A stretch of DNA of 64,000 nucleotides from Flavobacterium sp. LC2016-12 (GCF_015351595.1 NZ_JADKPT010000002.1:1-64000), one strand, 5' to 3'; positions 25,310 through 33,294 are shown, counted from the first letter of the stretch. Made by a program: numbers and translations. Notes: generated by a model not told the origin, from the letters alone.

Positions 25310-25325
25310 CTTCTCATTGTTGCGG

Positions 25326-25353
25326 GGCTTCGACTCCGCTCAGCCTGACAAAA
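25326..25353. repeat. Inverted partner of the repeat left of the R-M block
   Basis: GGCTTCGACTCCGCTCAGCC followed by TGACAAA is an inverted, imperfect copy of the motif at 21787-21813. The pair encloses the controller, methylase, endonuclease and vsr genes. Confidence 0.6.
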
Positions 25354-25458
25354 CCAAGCAAAAGAACCTTTCATTATTTTCATAATGTTTCCTTAACTCA
25401 CTTGGCTTTTCATCTTAAAAAAGATAGCTTTGAGAATAATCATTAAAATATAAACCAT

Positions 25459-25773
25459 ATGAAAATTCAAATCAATACCGACAAAAACATCGAAGGACAC
25501 GAAAGATTAGAAGCTTATTTTTCTGGAGAATTAGAAAAAGGGCTAACACGTTTTGAAGAAAAAATCACCCGCGTTGAAGTACATTTTGGAGACGAAAATG
25601 GCGAGAAATTCAGTTTAAACGATAAGAAATGTGTAATCGAAGTCCGCACAGCAAAACTACAACCCATAACCGTTACAGAACACTCAGATACACTTGAAAA
25701 AGCTTTTAGTGGTGCTTTGGCTAAAGCCAAAAAAACATTGACAACTACTTTCGAAAAGCAGAAAACATTTTAA
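25459..25773 (+). CDS. HPF/RaiA-family ribosome-associated protein
   Basis: A 104-residue protein, the size of a short hibernation factor. It has the beta-alpha-beta-beta-beta-alpha S30EA fold pattern: MKIQINTDKNIEG, ITRVEVHFGDENGEK, KCVIEVRTAKLQPITVTEH and a final basic helix ALAKAKKTLTTTFEKQK. Such proteins bind the 30S decoding region in slow growth. A second, more conserved copy elsewhere in the genome is possible. It is monocistronic, just right of the R-M block. Confidence 0.82.
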   Translation: MKIQINTDKNIEGHERLEAYFSGELEKGLTRFEEKITRVEVHFGDENGEKFSLNDKKCVIEVRTAKLQPITVTEHSDTLEKAFSGALAKAKKTLTTTFEKQKTF

Positions 25774-25789
25774 TAACAAACGTTTTTTT

Positions 25790-26153
25790 CACCATATAAG
25801 TGATATAAGTTCATTTAATAACTTTGCGCTTAATTTTCCACCATATAAGTGATTATAAGTTCATTTAATTACTTTGGGCTTATTTTTTTATGCTGTATGA
25901 TATAAGTACATATTAGGTTGCTTATGGGAGATCAATTCTCACGCTTTTACCATATAAGTCATATAAGTTTATATTAGGTATGCGCATAATATCTCTCGCA
26001 AAGTCGCGAAGCCGCAAAGTTTATTTTCTTTGCGACTTCGCGACTTTGCGTTTAATTTAAGTTCAATCTTATATGACCTTCTACTATTTACAAATTTAGC
26101 GCAAAGTAAACACCCTAATTAAATGAACTTATAATCACTTATATGGTGGAAAA
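25790..26153. repeat. ATATAAGT repeat cluster with 36-bp inverted repeat
   Basis: Several copies of CCATATAAGTGATATAAGTT and close variants fill this 385-bp gap. A perfect 36-bp arm at 25836-25871 has its inverse at 26118-26153. Inside lies a second inverted pair, GCAAAGTCGCGAAG/CTTCGCGACTTTGC (about 25999-26045). A further single copy of the ATATAAGT unit is found at 31662-31688. Confidence 0.9.
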
Positions 26154-26158
26154 AAAAA

Positions 26159-26827
26159 CTACGTCTTTGGTAATGGCTGACCTACTGCAATATCGCAACG
26201 GTGGCCTGGTTGTCCGTGAGCGGGATTCATTCCTTCGGCAACTTTAGGCGCTTCGGTACTTAATAAAGCCGGAACTGCGTTTGTATTTGCTGGTGGTGGT
26301 GTAACGGTAAAACTTTGTGTGCTACTTCCGCTTTGCGTTGAAGTTGCCGCAGCTGTTTTTGCAACTGGAGAATTTAAAGGCGCTCCAACCGGAATATCAC
26401 ATCTGTGTCCTGGCTGTCCGTGAGACGGATTCATTCCTTTCGCCACTTTTGCAGGAGCCGCAACAGTTGTTGTGGTCACCATATTTTTCTGATTCGGATT
26501 TACCTGTACCGTTTGTGTTGGTTGAGCAGTTGCCGTTTGTCCTTGCGTTGGTGCCGAATTCAACGGCGCGCCTACTGCAATATCACAACGGTGTCCCGGT
26601 TGTCCGTGTGCCGGATTCATTCCTTTTGTTTCACCCAATACCGTATTCGGATTGGTCTGTGGCTGTGGTGCCTCTACTACCGACTTGACTTTTGCCGTAT
26701 CTTTTACCAATCCTAATTTAACTAATTCAGAAGTGGGTGTACTTTCCTGAGGTTCTAATTCCTTTTTGCAAGACACAAAAATTAAAGAAGTAATAACAAT
26801 CGAACTAATAAATATTTTCGAATTCAT
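26159..26827 (-). CDS. Lipoprotein with three HGQPGHRCDI motifs
   Basis: A 222-residue protein starting at the ATG at 26827. An upstream in-frame ATG at 26941 only adds translated repeat DNA and would bury the signal peptide. Lipobox FVSC (about residue 18) precedes KKELEPQES. The motif GMNPxHGQPGHRCDIxVG occurs three times, evenly spaced about 60 residues apart. The linkers are rich in Thr, Gln, Ala and Pro and look disordered. Each motif holds two His and one Cys, which could bind a metal or heme, but no function is known to me. It probably acts at the cell envelope. No operon partner. Confidence 0.8.
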   Translation of the reverse strand: MNSKIFISSIVITSLIFVSCKKELEPQESTPTSELVKLGLVKDTAKVKSVVEAPQPQTNPNTVLGETKGMNPAHGQPGHRCDIAVGAPLNSAPTQGQTATAQPTQTVQVNPNQKNMVTTTTVAAPAKVAKGMNPSHGQPGHRCDIPVGAPLNSPVAKTAAATSTQSGSSTQSFTVTPPPANTNAVPALLSTEAPKVAEGMNPAHGQPGHRCDIAVGQPLPKT

Positions 26828-26859
26828 AATGTGGTATTTTAAAGCATTCAAATATAGTA

Positions 26860-27140
26860 AATGAATGTTTACGCTATATAAGTTATGTAAGAGAATTTGA
26901 GTTTTGCTTTGCTTTGTCGTTTTAATCTCGCAAAGTCGCAAAGTTTTTTTTTAAAAGCTTTCTTTAAGTCTTTATTGCTTTGCGCTTAATTTATGCGCAA
27001 TGTTTAATACGATCTTATATTACTTATGTGATAACGAATATAAAAACTTAAAATAAAACTTCGCGACTTTGCGACTTTGCGAGAGATATTATGCGCAAAG
27101 TTTAAAAAACCTTTGAACCTTTGCCTCTCTGTACCTCTGA
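26860..27140. repeat. Mixed ATATAAG and CGCAAAG repeats
   Basis: The 360-bp gap 26828-27187 holds GCTATATAAGTTATGTAAG, then TCTCGCAAAGTCGCAAAG (26929-26946). Their partners lie further right: CTTATATTACTTATGTGAT (27015-27033) and CGCGACTTTGCGACTTTGCG (27062-27081), giving nested imperfect inverted repeats. A CTTTGAACCTTTGCC/CTCTGAACCTTT stretch follows. No gene is seen. Confidence 0.75.
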
Positions 27141-27187
27141 ACCTTTAAAAAGATTTTTTCTTACCTTTAACTCAAATAACCAAACCC

Positions 27188-27679
27188 ATGAAAAAATCAA
27201 TTATCCTTTTATTGTTTGTGACCGTTTTTGCTAATGCACAAAATGCTGAAAAAGAAAAAATCAACAAAACACTCGATGCCTGGCACAAAGCCGCTGCCGA
27301 TGTGAAATTTGAAGACTATTTTAATGCAATGACCGAAGATGCAATTTTCATTGGGACAGATGCTACAGAGAACTGGGTTAAACCAGATTTTCAGACTTGG
27401 GCGCAGCCTTTTTTCAAAAGTGGCAGAACTTGGAATTTTACGACTCTGGAACGTCATATCTTTTTTGACAAAACCGGAAAGGTTGCGTGGTTTGATGAAT
27501 TACTAAATACACAAATGAAAATCTGTCGCGGTTCTGGTGTTTTGGTGAAAGTGGGAAAAGAATGGAAAATTCAGCAATACGTTTTATCAATGACGGTTCC
27601 GAATGACGAAGTGGATGCCGCAATTAAAATAAAAGCGCCAATCGAAGACGCATTGATTGCGAAACTTCAAAAAAAATAA
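27188..27679 (+). CDS. Secreted NTF2/SnoaL-like protein
   Basis: A 163-residue protein with a signal peptide (ends FANAQ, residue 18). The single alpha+beta domain has the cone-shaped NTF2-like pattern: INKTLDAWHKAAADVKFEDYF, ALTEDAIFIGTDATE-like region, FDKTGKVAWFDELL and GVLVKVGKEWKIQQYVLS. Members of this fold include isomerases, dehydratases and pure binding proteins, so the role is open. Exported, single gene. Confidence 0.85.
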   Translation: MKKSIILLLFVTVFANAQNAEKEKINKTLDAWHKAAADVKFEDYFNAMTEDAIFIGTDATENWVKPDFQTWAQPFFKSGRTWNFTTLERHIFFDKTGKVAWFDELLNTQMKICRGSGVLVKVGKEWKIQQYVLSMTVPNDEVDAAIKIKAPIEDALIAKLQKK

Positions 27680-27895
27680 ACATTTTAGAACTTTCTTATT
27701 ATAAACGTAACTTTTATAGCACGTTACAAGTCACGATAGCAATTTAATTATAACATATTTGGCAATTTGGACTCTTTTTTTTGATTCAGAAATACAATTC
27801 TATCAAAAAAAGGATATGAATTTTACAAAATTGACTAAAATCAAACACCTACCTCTATTTTAACAGCCCTCAAAATCAAAATCTTTATTTTTTTT

Positions 27896-27903
27896 TAACT
27901 TTG
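27896..27903 (+). promoter_or_regulatory. Candidate -7 box of the ammonium transporter gene
   Basis: TAACTTTG matches TAnnTTTG, 38 bp before the ATG. No good TTTG is seen at -33. The rest of the 262-bp gap 27680-27941 holds no visible gene or repeat. Confidence 0.5.
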
Positions 27904-27941
27904 ACCCCAAAAAAAATAGGGTTAAATAAAGTATTTGAAAA

Positions 27942-29324
27942 ATGAAAATAGAAAGACGCTGGATCATTTCCTTTATTATTATAAGTTTAGTTTGTATTAC
28001 GGGCGCATTTTGGCCAACAGTTACAGAGAATAATTATGTACTATCAGAATTTGGCACTTTAGACCAAATCGTTCCTGCCGATGTTGCCTGGATGTTAACT
28101 TCTTGTTGTCTGGTTTTAATCATGACGCCGGGATTATCATTTTTCTATGGTGGAATGGTAGGCAAGAAAAATGTGATTTCAACCATGTTGCAAAGTTTCA
28201 TCTGTTTGGGCGTTGTAACACTTTTATGGGTTACCGTTGGTTTCAGTTTAGCTTTTGGAGATCCAATCGGATTTGGATCTGGAGAGCACTTTTACAGCTT
28301 CTTCGGAAATCCGACCACTTTTGCCTTTATGGATTACGTTAATATTTTACCACATAAAAAATTAGCGAGTACGATTCCGTTTATGCTTTTTGCTTTGTTC
28401 CAAATGAAATTTGCGATCATCGCTCCGGCCATTATTACCGGTTCGTTTGCAGAGCGCGTTCGTTTTATCTCTTATTTAATTTTCATCAGTTTATTTACCA
28501 TTTTCATATACGCTCCTTTATGTCACGCCGTTTGGTATCCGACAGGAGTTTTAGGAAGTTATTTTGGCGTTAAAGATTTCGCCGGAGGAACAGTAGTACA
28601 CATGAGTTCTGGATTCGCAGCTTTGGCCGGAGTTCTGGTTTTAGGAAAAAGAAAAAACAGCGACCATATTCCAACCAATATTCCGTTTGTGTTATTAGGA
28701 ACCGGAATGCTTTGGTTTGGCTGGTTCGGATTCAACGCGGGTTCAGCTCTTGCAGCCAACGGAACTGCTGCAATGGCTTTTGCAACCACCACCACTTCAT
28801 CGGCAGCAGCCATGTTAACCTGGGTTTTCTTTGACCGTATGAATGGTAGAAAAGTATCGGCTTTAGGAGCTTGTATAGGTGCTGTAGTAGGTTTAGTTGC
28901 CATTACTCCTGCTGCAGGATTTGTATCGGTTCCTGAAAGCATGTTCTTCGGATTTGTTACCGCTTTGGTTTCAAACTCTGTTGTAAATTGTAGTTTCTCC
29001 AAAAGATTTGATGATACGCTTGACGTTTTTGCCTGTCACGGAGTTGGCGGAATTATGGGAATGATCCTGACGGCTATTTTCGCTCATGGCGAAGATGCAA
29101 GTTTGCTACACGGAGGCTGGAATGTTTTCGGACATCATATGATGGCGTTGGTATTGGTTTCTATTTTTACTTTCTTCGGAGCTTATTTCTTATTCAAAGT
29201 AACCAACTTTATTATTCCGCTAAGAGTTTCAGAAGAATCAGAACACATCGGATTGGATTTATCACAACACGATGAAACCTTAGATCCAAAATCAAAACCA
29301 ATTACAGAACCGCATTATGGGTAA
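27942..29324 (+). CDS. amtB: Ammonium transporter
   Basis: A 460-residue inner-membrane Amt/MEP protein with about 11-12 helices. The pore twin-His residues are in VVHMSSGFAALAG (about residue 221) and CHGVGGIMGM (about 366). DVAWMLTSCCLVLIMTPGLSFFYGG at residues 46-70 is the family signature, and MFALFQMKFAIIAPA-type and FGWFGFNAGSA segments are also diagnostic. An extra N-terminal hydrophobic stretch (residues 9-22) probably acts as a signal. No PII (glnK) gene follows, so any PII control comes from elsewhere. It conducts ammonium for nitrogen assimilation. Confidence 0.96.
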   Translation: MKIERRWIISFIIISLVCITGAFWPTVTENNYVLSEFGTLDQIVPADVAWMLTSCCLVLIMTPGLSFFYGGMVGKKNVISTMLQSFICLGVVTLLWVTVGFSLAFGDPIGFGSGEHFYSFFGNPTTFAFMDYVNILPHKKLASTIPFMLFALFQMKFAIIAPAIITGSFAERVRFISYLIFISLFTIFIYAPLCHAVWYPTGVLGSYFGVKDFAGGTVVHMSSGFAALAGVLVLGKRKNSDHIPTNIPFVLLGTGMLWFGWFGFNAGSALAANGTAAMAFATTTTSSAAAMLTWVFFDRMNGRKVSALGACIGAVVGLVAITPAAGFVSVPESMFFGFVTALVSNSVVNCSFSKRFDDTLDVFACHGVGGIMGMILTAIFAHGEDASLLHGGWNVFGHHMMALVLVSIFTFFGAYFLFKVTNFIIPLRVSEESEHIGLDLSQHDETLDPKSKPITEPHYG

Positions 29325-29339
29325 AAGTTAGGTTTGCCA

Positions 29340-29590
29340 CAGATTTCACAGATTAAAAAGATTTTTTCTATCTTAAAATATATAGTCCCTACGGGACAAT
29401 GTTCGGCGTGGCGACTATTTTTCTACCAACATATAATCTCTACGAGATATACTCCTTTAGGAGTTAAATGTTGGTAGAAAAAATAAATACGACCGCAATT
29501 AATGTCCCGTAGCGACTACACCAGCTTACAGAATCTGAATTTTAAAAATCTTCTTAATCTGTGAATCCCGATAGCTATCGGGAGTGACAA
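29340..29590. repeat. Composite nested repeat with CTACCAACAT inverted repeat
   Basis: In the gap 29325-29695 three layers are visible. The outer ends are ACAGATTTCACAGATTAAAA and AATCTTCTTAATCTGTGA. The next layer is TAGTCCCTACGGGACA with TGTCCCGTAGCGACTA. The core is a perfect 15-bp pair TTTTTCTACCAACAT (29418-29432) and ATGTTGGTAGAAAAA (29468-29482). The 18-bp palindrome TCCCGATAGCTATCGGGA sits in the right outer arm at 29566-29583. No gene is present. Confidence 0.85.
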
Positions 29591-29669
29591 AAAACAAACT
29601 ACATACACCAGCAAGGAATTATATTCTAGTTTTTAAACCATTCTGCCTGATTCATTCGTTTATATTCCT

Positions 29670-29677
29670 TAATTTTG
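29670..29677 (+). promoter_or_regulatory. Candidate -7 box of trmB
   Basis: TAATTTTG matches TAnnTTTG and overlaps an upstream in-frame TTG. A transcript starting just after it would include the GTG at 29696 but not the TTG, which supports the GTG start. Confidence 0.5.
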
Positions 29678-29695
29678 CTGAAAATTTTTGTAAAA

Positions 29696-30373
29696 GTGGG
29701 AAGTAAAAATAAACTAAAAAGATTCAGAGAAAACGAAACATTTCAAAACGTTTTTCAACCAACTAGAGAAGAAGTTGTAGGCGATTTAATGCCTTTAAAA
29801 GGAAAATGGAACTCTGATTTCTTTAAAAATGATAATCCATTAGTTTTAGAATTAGGATGTGGAAAAGGAGAATATTCTGTTGGATTAGCAGAAAGATATC
29901 CAGACAAAAATTTTATCGGAATTGATATTAAAGGAGCCCGTTTCTGGAGAGGTGCTAAAACCGCTGTTGAAAACGGATTACATAATGTTGCGTTTATTCG
30001 AACTCAAATCGAATTGATTGATCATATTTTTAATGAAAATGAAGTGGACGAAATCTGGATTACTTTTCCGGATCCGCAAATCAAATACAAAAGAACAAAA
30101 CACAGAATGACAAATTCTGAGTTTTTGAAATTGTACAAAAAAATCCTTAAAAAAGACGGTGTCGTAAATCTTAAAACCGACAGTGAATTCATGCACGGTT
30201 ATACTCTTGGATTGCTTCACGGTGAAGGTCACGAAGTTTTATATGCGAATCATAATGTGTATACAAATGAAGGAAGTCCGGAAGAAGTTACTGCTTTTCA
30301 GACCTTTTATGAAAAACAATATTTAGAAATTAACAAGGCAATTACGTATATTCGTTTTAAAATTAAAGACTAA
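29696..30373 (+). CDS. trmB: tRNA (guanine-N7)-methyltransferase
   Basis: A 225-residue AdoMet-dependent enzyme that makes m7G46 in tRNA. The GTG start gives VGSKNKLKRFRENETF as the N-terminus; GTG is decoded as Met, and MGSKNKLKRF is what I expect in Flavobacterium. Motif I LELGCGKGEYSVGLAERYP binds AdoMet. FIGIDIKGARFWRGAKTA and WITFPDPQIKYKRTKHRMT (the catalytic/substrate segment) are diagnostic. It lies 43 bp before the LysE-type gene and may share its transcript. Confidence 0.94.
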   Translation: MGSKNKLKRFRENETFQNVFQPTREEVVGDLMPLKGKWNSDFFKNDNPLVLELGCGKGEYSVGLAERYPDKNFIGIDIKGARFWRGAKTAVENGLHNVAFIRTQIELIDHIFNENEVDEIWITFPDPQIKYKRTKHRMTNSEFLKLYKKILKKDGVVNLKTDSEFMHGYTLGLLHGEGHEVLYANHNVYTNEGSPEEVTAFQTFYEKQYLEINKAITYIRFKIKD

Positions 30374-30416
30374 TTTAATTTTAAAAACCGATTTTACTAA
30401 CCCATCACACAACTGA

Positions 30417-31055
30417 ATGGTCTTAATTACTCCATTACTTTCAGGTTTTATTGCCGCTTTCATTGGGATTATTCCGCCTGGTTTAATCAACATGACCGCA
30501 GCAAAAGTAAATTTGAAAGAGGGAAGAAAAAATGCTTTATGGTTTGTTTTAGGGGCGCTTGTCGTGATTTTTTTTCAGGTTTATGTTGCTCTTTTATTTG
30601 CACATGTAATCGACAATCGACCGGATGTTGTGACTTTATTGCGTGAAGTTGGATTTGTTATTTTCTCAATTCTAACGATTTATTTTCTGTTTATCGCCAA
30701 AGAACCGAAAGCCAAAAAGAAATCAAAAATCAAAAAGAGCAGTAAAAAAAGCCGTTTCTTTTTAGGAATGTTGCTTTCAGGCCTGAACTTCTTCCCGATT
30801 CCGTATTACGTTTTGGTAAGTGTTACTTTAGCTTCTTACCATCTTTTTGTGTTTGAAAGCAATATCATTTTTACTTTTGTAATGGGTTCTGTTTTGGGTT
30901 CGTTTGCTGCTTTGTACAGTTACATCGGCTTCTTCGGAAAAATAGAAAAGAAAACCGATTACCTGATGCGCAACATGAATACTATTATTGGAAGCATTAC
31001 GGGTTTGGTTGCTGTGGTTACTCTTTTTAATATTTTAAATTACTATTTTGGATAA
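30417..31055 (+). CDS. LysE-family exporter-like protein
   Basis: A 212-residue inner-membrane protein with six predicted helices and a very basic cytoplasmic loop (KAKKKSKIKKSSKKSR at about residues 98-113). The first helix has FIAAFIGIIPPGLINMTAAK, which carries the PPG-type motif typical of LysE/RhtB translocators, followed by GRKNALWFVLGA. Members export amino acids or similar small molecules; substrate unknown. It lies downstream of trmB with 43 bp between them. Confidence 0.85.
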   Translation: MVLITPLLSGFIAAFIGIIPPGLINMTAAKVNLKEGRKNALWFVLGALVVIFFQVYVALLFAHVIDNRPDVVTLLREVGFVIFSILTIYFLFIAKEPKAKKKSKIKKSSKKSRFFLGMLLSGLNFFPIPYYVLVSVTLASYHLFVFESNIIFTFVMGSVLGSFAALYSYIGFFGKIEKKTDYLMRNMNTIIGSITGLVAVVTLFNILNYYFG

Positions 31056-31063
31056 AAATTTAG

Positions 31064-31330
31064 TTTGCCACAGATTACAGGATTAAAATGATTTTTGTTT
31101 GTGTGGTAAAAAATATTTCACGCAGATTTGCTTCGCCAGTTCGCTATCGCTCGGGTTGCAGATTCAGGCAGATTTAAAGGGATATATTTTTGACTAAACT
31201 TATCTTTTCTATTTGGTAAAATATTCAAATTATTAAGGATTAAAAAGATTTATATTTGATCTGCTCAAATCTGCAGAATCTGCGGGAAACTAATTTTAAA
31301 AATCTTTTTACTCCTCTAATCTGTGGCAAA
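31064..31330. repeat. Nested repeat: CACAGATTA outer, CACGCAGATT inner
   Basis: The outer pair is TTTGCCACAGATTACAGG at the left and CTAATCTGTGGCAAA at the right. Inside it lies a CACGCAG element (TTTCACGCAGATTTG ... AATCTGCGGGAAAC). That element itself holds a foreign-looking piece, GCTTCGCCAGTTCGCTATCG, near 31130. The 285-bp gap contains no gene. Confidence 0.8.
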
Positions 31331-31340
31331 AAAACAACCT

Positions 31341-31670
31341 ATGGCTGAAGATAATTTTTTTGAAAGAGTTTATGAGATCGCCAGACAAATTCCGTACGGA
31401 AAAGTGACTTCTTATGGTGCTATTGCAAAGGCTTTAGGAACCGCGCGCTCTGCCCGAATGGTCGGCTGGGCGATGAATGCCTGTCATAATAGGGATGATG
31501 TTCCGGCGCATCGTGTTGTCAATAGAAAAGGACTCTTAACCGGAAAACACCATTTTGACGGAACGAATTTAATGCAGCAGCTTTTAGAAAGCGAGGGTAT
31601 TGAAGTCGTGGACAATCAAATTATAGATTTAGATAAACACTTTTGGACGCCGGATGTTTCCACCATATAA
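31341..31670 (+). CDS. Alkyltransferase-like (ATL) protein, MGMT family
   Basis: A 109-residue protein starting at the ATG at 31341; the GTG at 31323 is inside a repeat. It is a lone DNA-binding domain of the O6-alkylguanine-DNA alkyltransferase family: NFFERVYEIARQIPYGKVTSYGAIAKALG, then ARMVGWAMNACHN with the Arg finger, then VPAHRVVNRKGLL. The catalytic PCHR is PAHR here (Ala56), so it cannot transfer alkyl groups. Ala or Trp at this site defines ATL proteins, which bind O6-alkylguanine and hand the lesion to nucleotide excision repair. The last codons (STI-stop) are supplied by the ATATAAGT repeat. Confidence 0.92.
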   Translation: MAEDNFFERVYEIARQIPYGKVTSYGAIAKALGTARSARMVGWAMNACHNRDDVPAHRVVNRKGLLTGKHHFDGTNLMQQLLESEGIEVVDNQIIDLDKHFWTPDVSTI

Positions 31671-31801
31671 GTGATATAAGTTCATTTTAGAACTTCCTGC
31701 AAGGTTTTCAAAACCTTGTAGGTTTACATTCTTTATCATTATCAATTAAAAGTTAACCCGTTAATACTGATACCTACAAGGTTTTGAAAACCTTGCAGGA
31801 A
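31662..31801. repeat. ATATAAGT unit and 30-bp inverted repeat
   Basis: CCATATAAGTGATATAAGTT (31662-31681) overlaps the end of the ATL gene. Then 30-bp perfect arms at 31694-31723 and 31772-31801 (core GCAAGGTTTTCAAAACCTTG) lie between converging genes and probably terminate transcription on both strands. Confidence 0.9.
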
Positions 31802-31811
31802 AGAAAAAATC

Positions 31812-33137
31812 CTAAATCAAACAAATAACAAAACTTGTTTTATCTTCATCAGTTTGATAGCTTAGATAACCTCCGTGGGCTTCAATGATGTTTTTAGAAA
31901 GTGTTAAACCAATTCCGGCGCCGTCCTTTCTGGTAGTGAAAAAGGGTAGAAAAACTTTGTCTCGAATTTCAGAATCAATTCCTTTTCCGTTATCCGAAAT
32001 CGTGATGAAGAAACGATTGTTTTCGGTATAACTGGAGAGAAACATTTTCTTTTCCTGTTTCTCTTTTAAGGCATAAATACTATTCGTAATCAAATTGATA
32101 ATCACCTGCTCCATCTGATTTTTATCAATCAAAATCGAACGGGAACTGTTTATATCGTTAATCAATTCAATATTTTCTGCTTTTAAAATCGGATTCATGA
32201 TTCGGAGGCAATCATCAAAAAGCGCGTTGATTGGCGTCATCACTTTCGTTGGCGTTGGAAGCATGGCCAGTTTTCTGTAGTTCTCCACAAAAACCTGTAA
32301 ATGATCGCTCCTGTTTATGATTGTCGAAATACTGCTTTTGATGTCTTCAAAATCATCTTCTTCCAGTTTTTCCTGATCGACAATTTGGAGTAAATTCTGC
32401 GAAAGTGCGCGTATTGGCGTTAAGGAATTCATTAATTCATGCGAGATAATCTTCATCAAATTGATCCAGGCTTCTTTTTCCTTTTTCTCAATGACACGCT
32501 GAATACTATCCAATAAAATAATAAAATATTCTTTATTATAGGTTTTAGTAAGCGATGTTTGAAGCATAAAAGTCTGCAGATCCTGATCTTCAATTTTTAT
32601 CGAAATAGCCGACTTTAATTCGGCAAAATCAGACTTTTCGATTTCGTTGCAAAGCGATGGCAAATAGTTTTTTAAGTAACTCCAATGACTCACTTTTGGC
32701 ACTTTGAATAAATTAGAAAAACAATCGTTCATCAAAAAGATATTCCATTCGTCATTCTCTTTTTCTAAAATCAGAGCGCCGGTATCTATACTATTTAAGA
32801 TCGATTGATAGACTAATTCTTTTGAGGTCTGTTCCTGCTGCTGAATTTTTAAAGCATCGTACAAAAGGTATAAGCTTTCGAAATTCTCTTTTTTATTCTC
32901 TTCGGGGAAATTGGTCGAGAAGTCTTTTTGAAGTATCGAAAGCAATGTTCTGTCGTAAAACAGTAATTGGTTTTTTACGAAAAAATACATTTCGAACAAC
33001 ATTACAACAGCAAAAAGTCCGAATAAAATGGCATTGTAATAAAACATTTTATAGATCAGAAAAACGCAAAAGAAGAAGAGCGTCATGACAAACAAGACTC
33101 TCACAAATAAGGCGTTATAAAACTTCCAATTTTTCAT
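31812..33137 (-). CDS. NtrY-like sensor histidine kinase
   Basis: A 441-residue sensor. Two adjacent membrane helices (about residues 10-28 and 33-52) with almost no periplasmic loop are followed by a PAS-like region (about 105-215). The HisKA box is IISHELMNSLTPIRALSQN (His near residue 233). The ATPase has NLITNSIYALKEK, ISDNGKGI and GAGIGLTLSKNIIEAHGG. The short loop suggests that it senses membrane or cytoplasmic signals. It lies downstream of the NtrC-type gene on the same strand, separated by a 157-bp repeat, and should phosphorylate that regulator. Confidence 0.92.
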   Translation of the reverse strand: MKNWKFYNALFVRVLFVMTLFFFCVFLIYKMFYYNAILFGLFAVVMLFEMYFFVKNQLLFYDRTLLSILQKDFSTNFPEENKKENFESLYLLYDALKIQQQEQTSKELVYQSILNSIDTGALILEKENDEWNIFLMNDCFSNLFKVPKVSHWSYLKNYLPSLCNEIEKSDFAELKSAISIKIEDQDLQTFMLQTSLTKTYNKEYFIILLDSIQRVIEKKEKEAWINLMKIISHELMNSLTPIRALSQNLLQIVDQEKLEEDDFEDIKSSISTIINRSDHLQVFVENYRKLAMLPTPTKVMTPINALFDDCLRIMNPILKAENIELINDINSSRSILIDKNQMEQVIINLITNSIYALKEKQEKKMFLSSYTENNRFFITISDNGKGIDSEIRDKVFLPFFTTRKDGAGIGLTLSKNIIEAHGGYLSYQTDEDKTSFVICLI

Positions 33138-33165
33138 TTATTTTTTCTTAATAATGCTTATAAAT

Positions 33166-33285
33166 TTAACCGTAAAGGTCGCAAAGGGTTTACGCAAAGT
33201 TCGCAACACAAAGCTTTGCGAACTTAATATAGTTCACAGTAAACGCACCGAAAAAAAACACTTCGCGCTCTTTGCGGTAAAATCA
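33166..33285. repeat. CGCAAAG-family inverted repeat between the two-component genes
   Basis: AACCGTAAAGGTCGCAAAG at the left mirrors CGCGCTCTTTGCGGTAAAA at the right. A central CAAAGCTTTG palindrome sits in the loop. It separates the regulator stop from the kinase start in an otherwise single operon. Confidence 0.8.
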
Positions 33286-33294
33286 ACCCAGTGC

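Noticed and set aside
25790..26153. Possible CRISPR array from repeated ATATAAGT units
   Set aside because: Units are irregularly spaced and occur in both orientations. No spacer-repeat periodicity and no cas gene are present.
26828..26941. N-terminal extension of the HGQPGHRCDI lipoprotein
   Set aside because: It encodes repeat DNA and would place 38 residues before the signal peptide.
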